Below are positions 6,238-7,279 of a DNA stretch of 7,279 nucleotides, piece after piece. The position numbers and the translations under genes are program-made. Origin of the DNA: an uncultured Bacteroidales bacterium (lineage in GTDB: Bacteria; Bacteroidota; Bacteroidia; Bacteroidales; P3); contig CAMWTX010000073.1 in the NCBI GenBank assembly GCA_947177315.1, forward strand, positions 1 to 7,279. Direction: 5' to 3'. The notes under the pieces were generated by a model. It was not told the DNA's origin and ran no database searches. It saw nothing but the letters and a program-made list of their open reading frames with translations. Within the stretch, counting starts at the first letter, position 1. Every line of letters begins with the position of its first letter.

Positions 6238-6987
6238 CTATTCTTCTTTTTCTTTGGGAAGCGATTCCAAAACGGTTCTTGCCGAACGGATGTTTTCGTT
6301 GCGGCGGTCTTCGGTAACGCGCCCGTCCCTGAGCACGATGTTGCGGCTGCTGAAGCCCGACAGCTCGGGATTGTGCGTAACGAACACGATTGTTCTCCCC
6401 TCCCGGTGCAAATCCTGAAAGAGGCTCAATATCTCGTAGGAAGTACGGGAATCGAGGTTTCCGGTGGCTTCGTCCGCCAAAATCAGCACCGGTTCGTTCA
6501 CCAAGGCGCGGGCAATGGCCACCCTTTGCTGCTGGCCGCCCGACATCTGGTTGGAACGGTGCCCCATGCGGTCGGCCAGCCCCACCTTGCACAGGGCTTC
6601 TTCGGCACGCTGACGGCGTTTGGCGGCATTGACCGACTTGTTGTAAAGCAACGGCAGCTCCACATTCTCGAGCGCGGTGGTTTTGGCAAGCAGGTTATAC
6701 GACTGGAACACAAAACCGATTTTCCGGTTCCGTATATCCGCCCGCTGGTTCTTGTTCATGCTGCGCACCGAAATCCCGTCCAAGCGGTATTCTCCCGCCG
6801 TGGGCGTATCGAGGCATCCCAACACGTTCAGCAAGGTACTCTTTCCCGAACCGCTGGTGCCCATAATGGTAACGAACTCGCCTTCTTCTATCTCGAAACT
6901 CACGCCGCGCAAGGCGTGCACGGTTTCCCCGCCCACCTTGAAATCGCGGCGCAGATCCGAAACCTCTATGATTTTTTTGGAAGCCAT
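6238..6987 (-). CDS. MacB/LolD-type ABC transporter ATP-binding protein
   Basis: The 249-residue product is the cytoplasmic ATPase of the exporter. Seen in order: A-loop region around Phe16 ([13 protein letters not shown]), Walker [10 protein letters not shown] (43-51), Q-loop Gln95 in [10 protein letters not shown], signature [15 protein letters not shown] (148-162) with Met in place of the usual Leu, Walker [14 protein letters not shown] (167-179) with catalytic Glu173, and the switch His205 in VTHN. The layout and the [23 protein letters not shown] stretch are those of the MacB/LolD/FtsE group, which energises FtsX-type permeases. Residues from about 224 on form a charged C-terminal extension (KEKEE end) past the core. 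The ATG at 6987 gives the expected start ([11 protein letters not shown]) and lies 6 bp after the adaptor stop, with AAGGTG just upstream as a possible ribosome binding site. The permease gene follows after 24 bp, so the two should be co-translated from one mRNA. Confidence 0.95.
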   Translation of the reverse strand: MASKKIIEVSDLRRDFKVGGETVHALRGVSFEIEEGEFVTIMGTSGSGKSTLLNVLGCLDTPTAGEYRLDGISVRSMNKNQRADIRNRKIGFVFQSYNLLAKTTALENVELPLLYNKSVNAAKRRQRAEEALCKVGLADRMGHRSNQMSGGQQQRVAIARALVNEPVLILADEATGNLDSRTSYEILSLFQDLHREGRTIVFVTHNPELSGFSSRNIVLRDGRVTEDRRNENIRSARTVLESLPKEKEE

Positions 6988-6993
6988 GGCACC

Positions 6994-7279
6994 TTACTTT
7001 TTGCGATTGTTGCTGCCGTTCCTGCCCGGAGGTCCCGGCATGAAGGGGCTTCTTGCGGTGGCGGAACCCGTTTCCTTGGCTCCGGCAACACCCATGCCCA
7101 CACATACCTCATCGCTCTCTTTGAGGCCTCCCAGAACCTCGTAATAGATACGGTCGGAAACGCCCACGCGAACCATCTTCGGCTGTAAGGCCGGTTCGCC
7201 CTCGCCGGCATCGGGGTTCATCACAAAAACGATTTTCCGTTCACCGCCCAAAGAGTCCGCAGCGTTTCTCCCTTGGGGA
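6994..7279 (-). CDS. MacA-like periplasmic adaptor (HlyD/RND membrane fusion family), C-terminal part, 5' end outside window
   Basis: The frame is open to the window edge and stops with TAA at 6994-6996, giving about 94 residues. Seen: a beta-strand KIVFVMN, then PKMVRVGVSDRIYYEVLGGLKESDEVCVGMGV. This matches the membrane-proximal end of MacA-like adaptors, where the pattern VxVGxxD...EVLxGLKEGDxVVxG is standard. The protein ends in a flexible Pro/Gly/Asn-rich basic tail (SPFMPGPPGRNGSNNRKK), a common style in Bacteroidetes homologues. Family knowledge: the adaptor is anchored in the inner membrane or as a lipoprotein, forms a hexameric tube in the periplasm and links the MacB permease to a TolC-like channel. 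It is the first of the three visible genes of this cluster, with 6 bp to the ATPase. The N-terminus, the hairpin domain and any TolC-type partner lie outside the window, so a CusB-type or other HlyD assignment cannot be fully excluded, but the neighbours favour MacA. Confidence 0.87.
   Translation of the reverse strand, partial: PQGRNAADSLGGERKIVFVMNPDAGEGEPALQPKMVRVGVSDRIYYEVLGGLKESDEVCVGMGVAGAKETGSATARSPFMPGPPGRNGSNNRKK

Noticed and set aside
4759..7188. Open frames on the plus strand opposite the permease and the ATPase (4759-6174 and 6190-7188)
   Set aside because: Both are in mirrored codon register to genes with clear ABC transporter motifs and have low-complexity products.
7249..7251. 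A TTG start that would make the adaptor fragment a complete small gene
   Set aside because: The frame continues upstream to the window edge without a stop, and the product matches only the C-terminal end of MacA-like adaptors.
1..7279. CRISPR arrays, tRNA or rRNA genes, insertion sequences, attachment sites
   Set aside because: Reading both strands showed no regularly spaced repeats, no tRNA-like folds, no transposase or integrase motifs and no terminal repeats. Nearly all the sequence is accounted for by coding regions.

Overview
The window looks like chromosomal DNA of a member of the Bacteroidota, most likely Bacteroidales, with visibly GC-rich coding sequence. Three things point there: an N-terminal DUF5606 domain (to my knowledge confined to this phylum), an exact Bacteroidetes-type promoter (TTTG, 19 bp, TAAATTTG) in the one real intergenic gap, and a MacAB-type exporter encoded as separate ATPase and permease genes. 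I cannot name the genus from the sequence.

Layout. Positions 1-383 (+) hold the 3' end of a lipid A-type phosphoethanolamine transferase. The 61-bp gap 384-444 holds the promoter and a perfect 12-bp palindrome. From 445 to 4972 (+) runs a tight four-gene unit: a DUF5606 protein with a long Lys/Ala/Pro tail, pyrK, pyrD (the electron-transfer and catalytic subunits of the NAD-dependent class 1B dihydroorotate dehydrogenase) and an RNase R-family exoribonuclease. Its junctions are an 11-bp overlap and two 9-bp gaps, so it is probably one transcript. Only 20 bp separate it from a convergent cluster on the minus strand: an adaptor (MacA/HlyD-like, cut by the window edge), an ABC ATPase and an FtsX/MacB-type permease, transcribed in that order from beyond 7279 down to 4993.

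How the genes work together. PyrK and PyrD form one enzyme: PyrD oxidises dihydroorotate on FMN, and PyrK passes the electrons through a [2Fe-2S] cluster and FAD to NAD+, in UMP synthesis. RNase R degrades structured RNA and so returns nucleotides, which may explain the shared operon, but that is inference. The three minus-strand genes form an envelope-spanning export or mechanotransmission pump of unknown substrate. The phosphoethanolamine transferase modifies the cell surface and is probably a separate unit.

I found no mobile element, CRISPR array, RNA gene or clearly new defence or biosynthetic system. The most unusual points are the histone H1-like tail whose reading frame runs into the pyrK GTG start, the replacement of the usual RNase R N-terminal helix-turn-helix by an Arg-rich tail, the palindrome and A-tract in the promoter, and codon use so biased that megabase-style 'mirror' reading frames up to 1.1 thousand codons lie open on the antisense strand.
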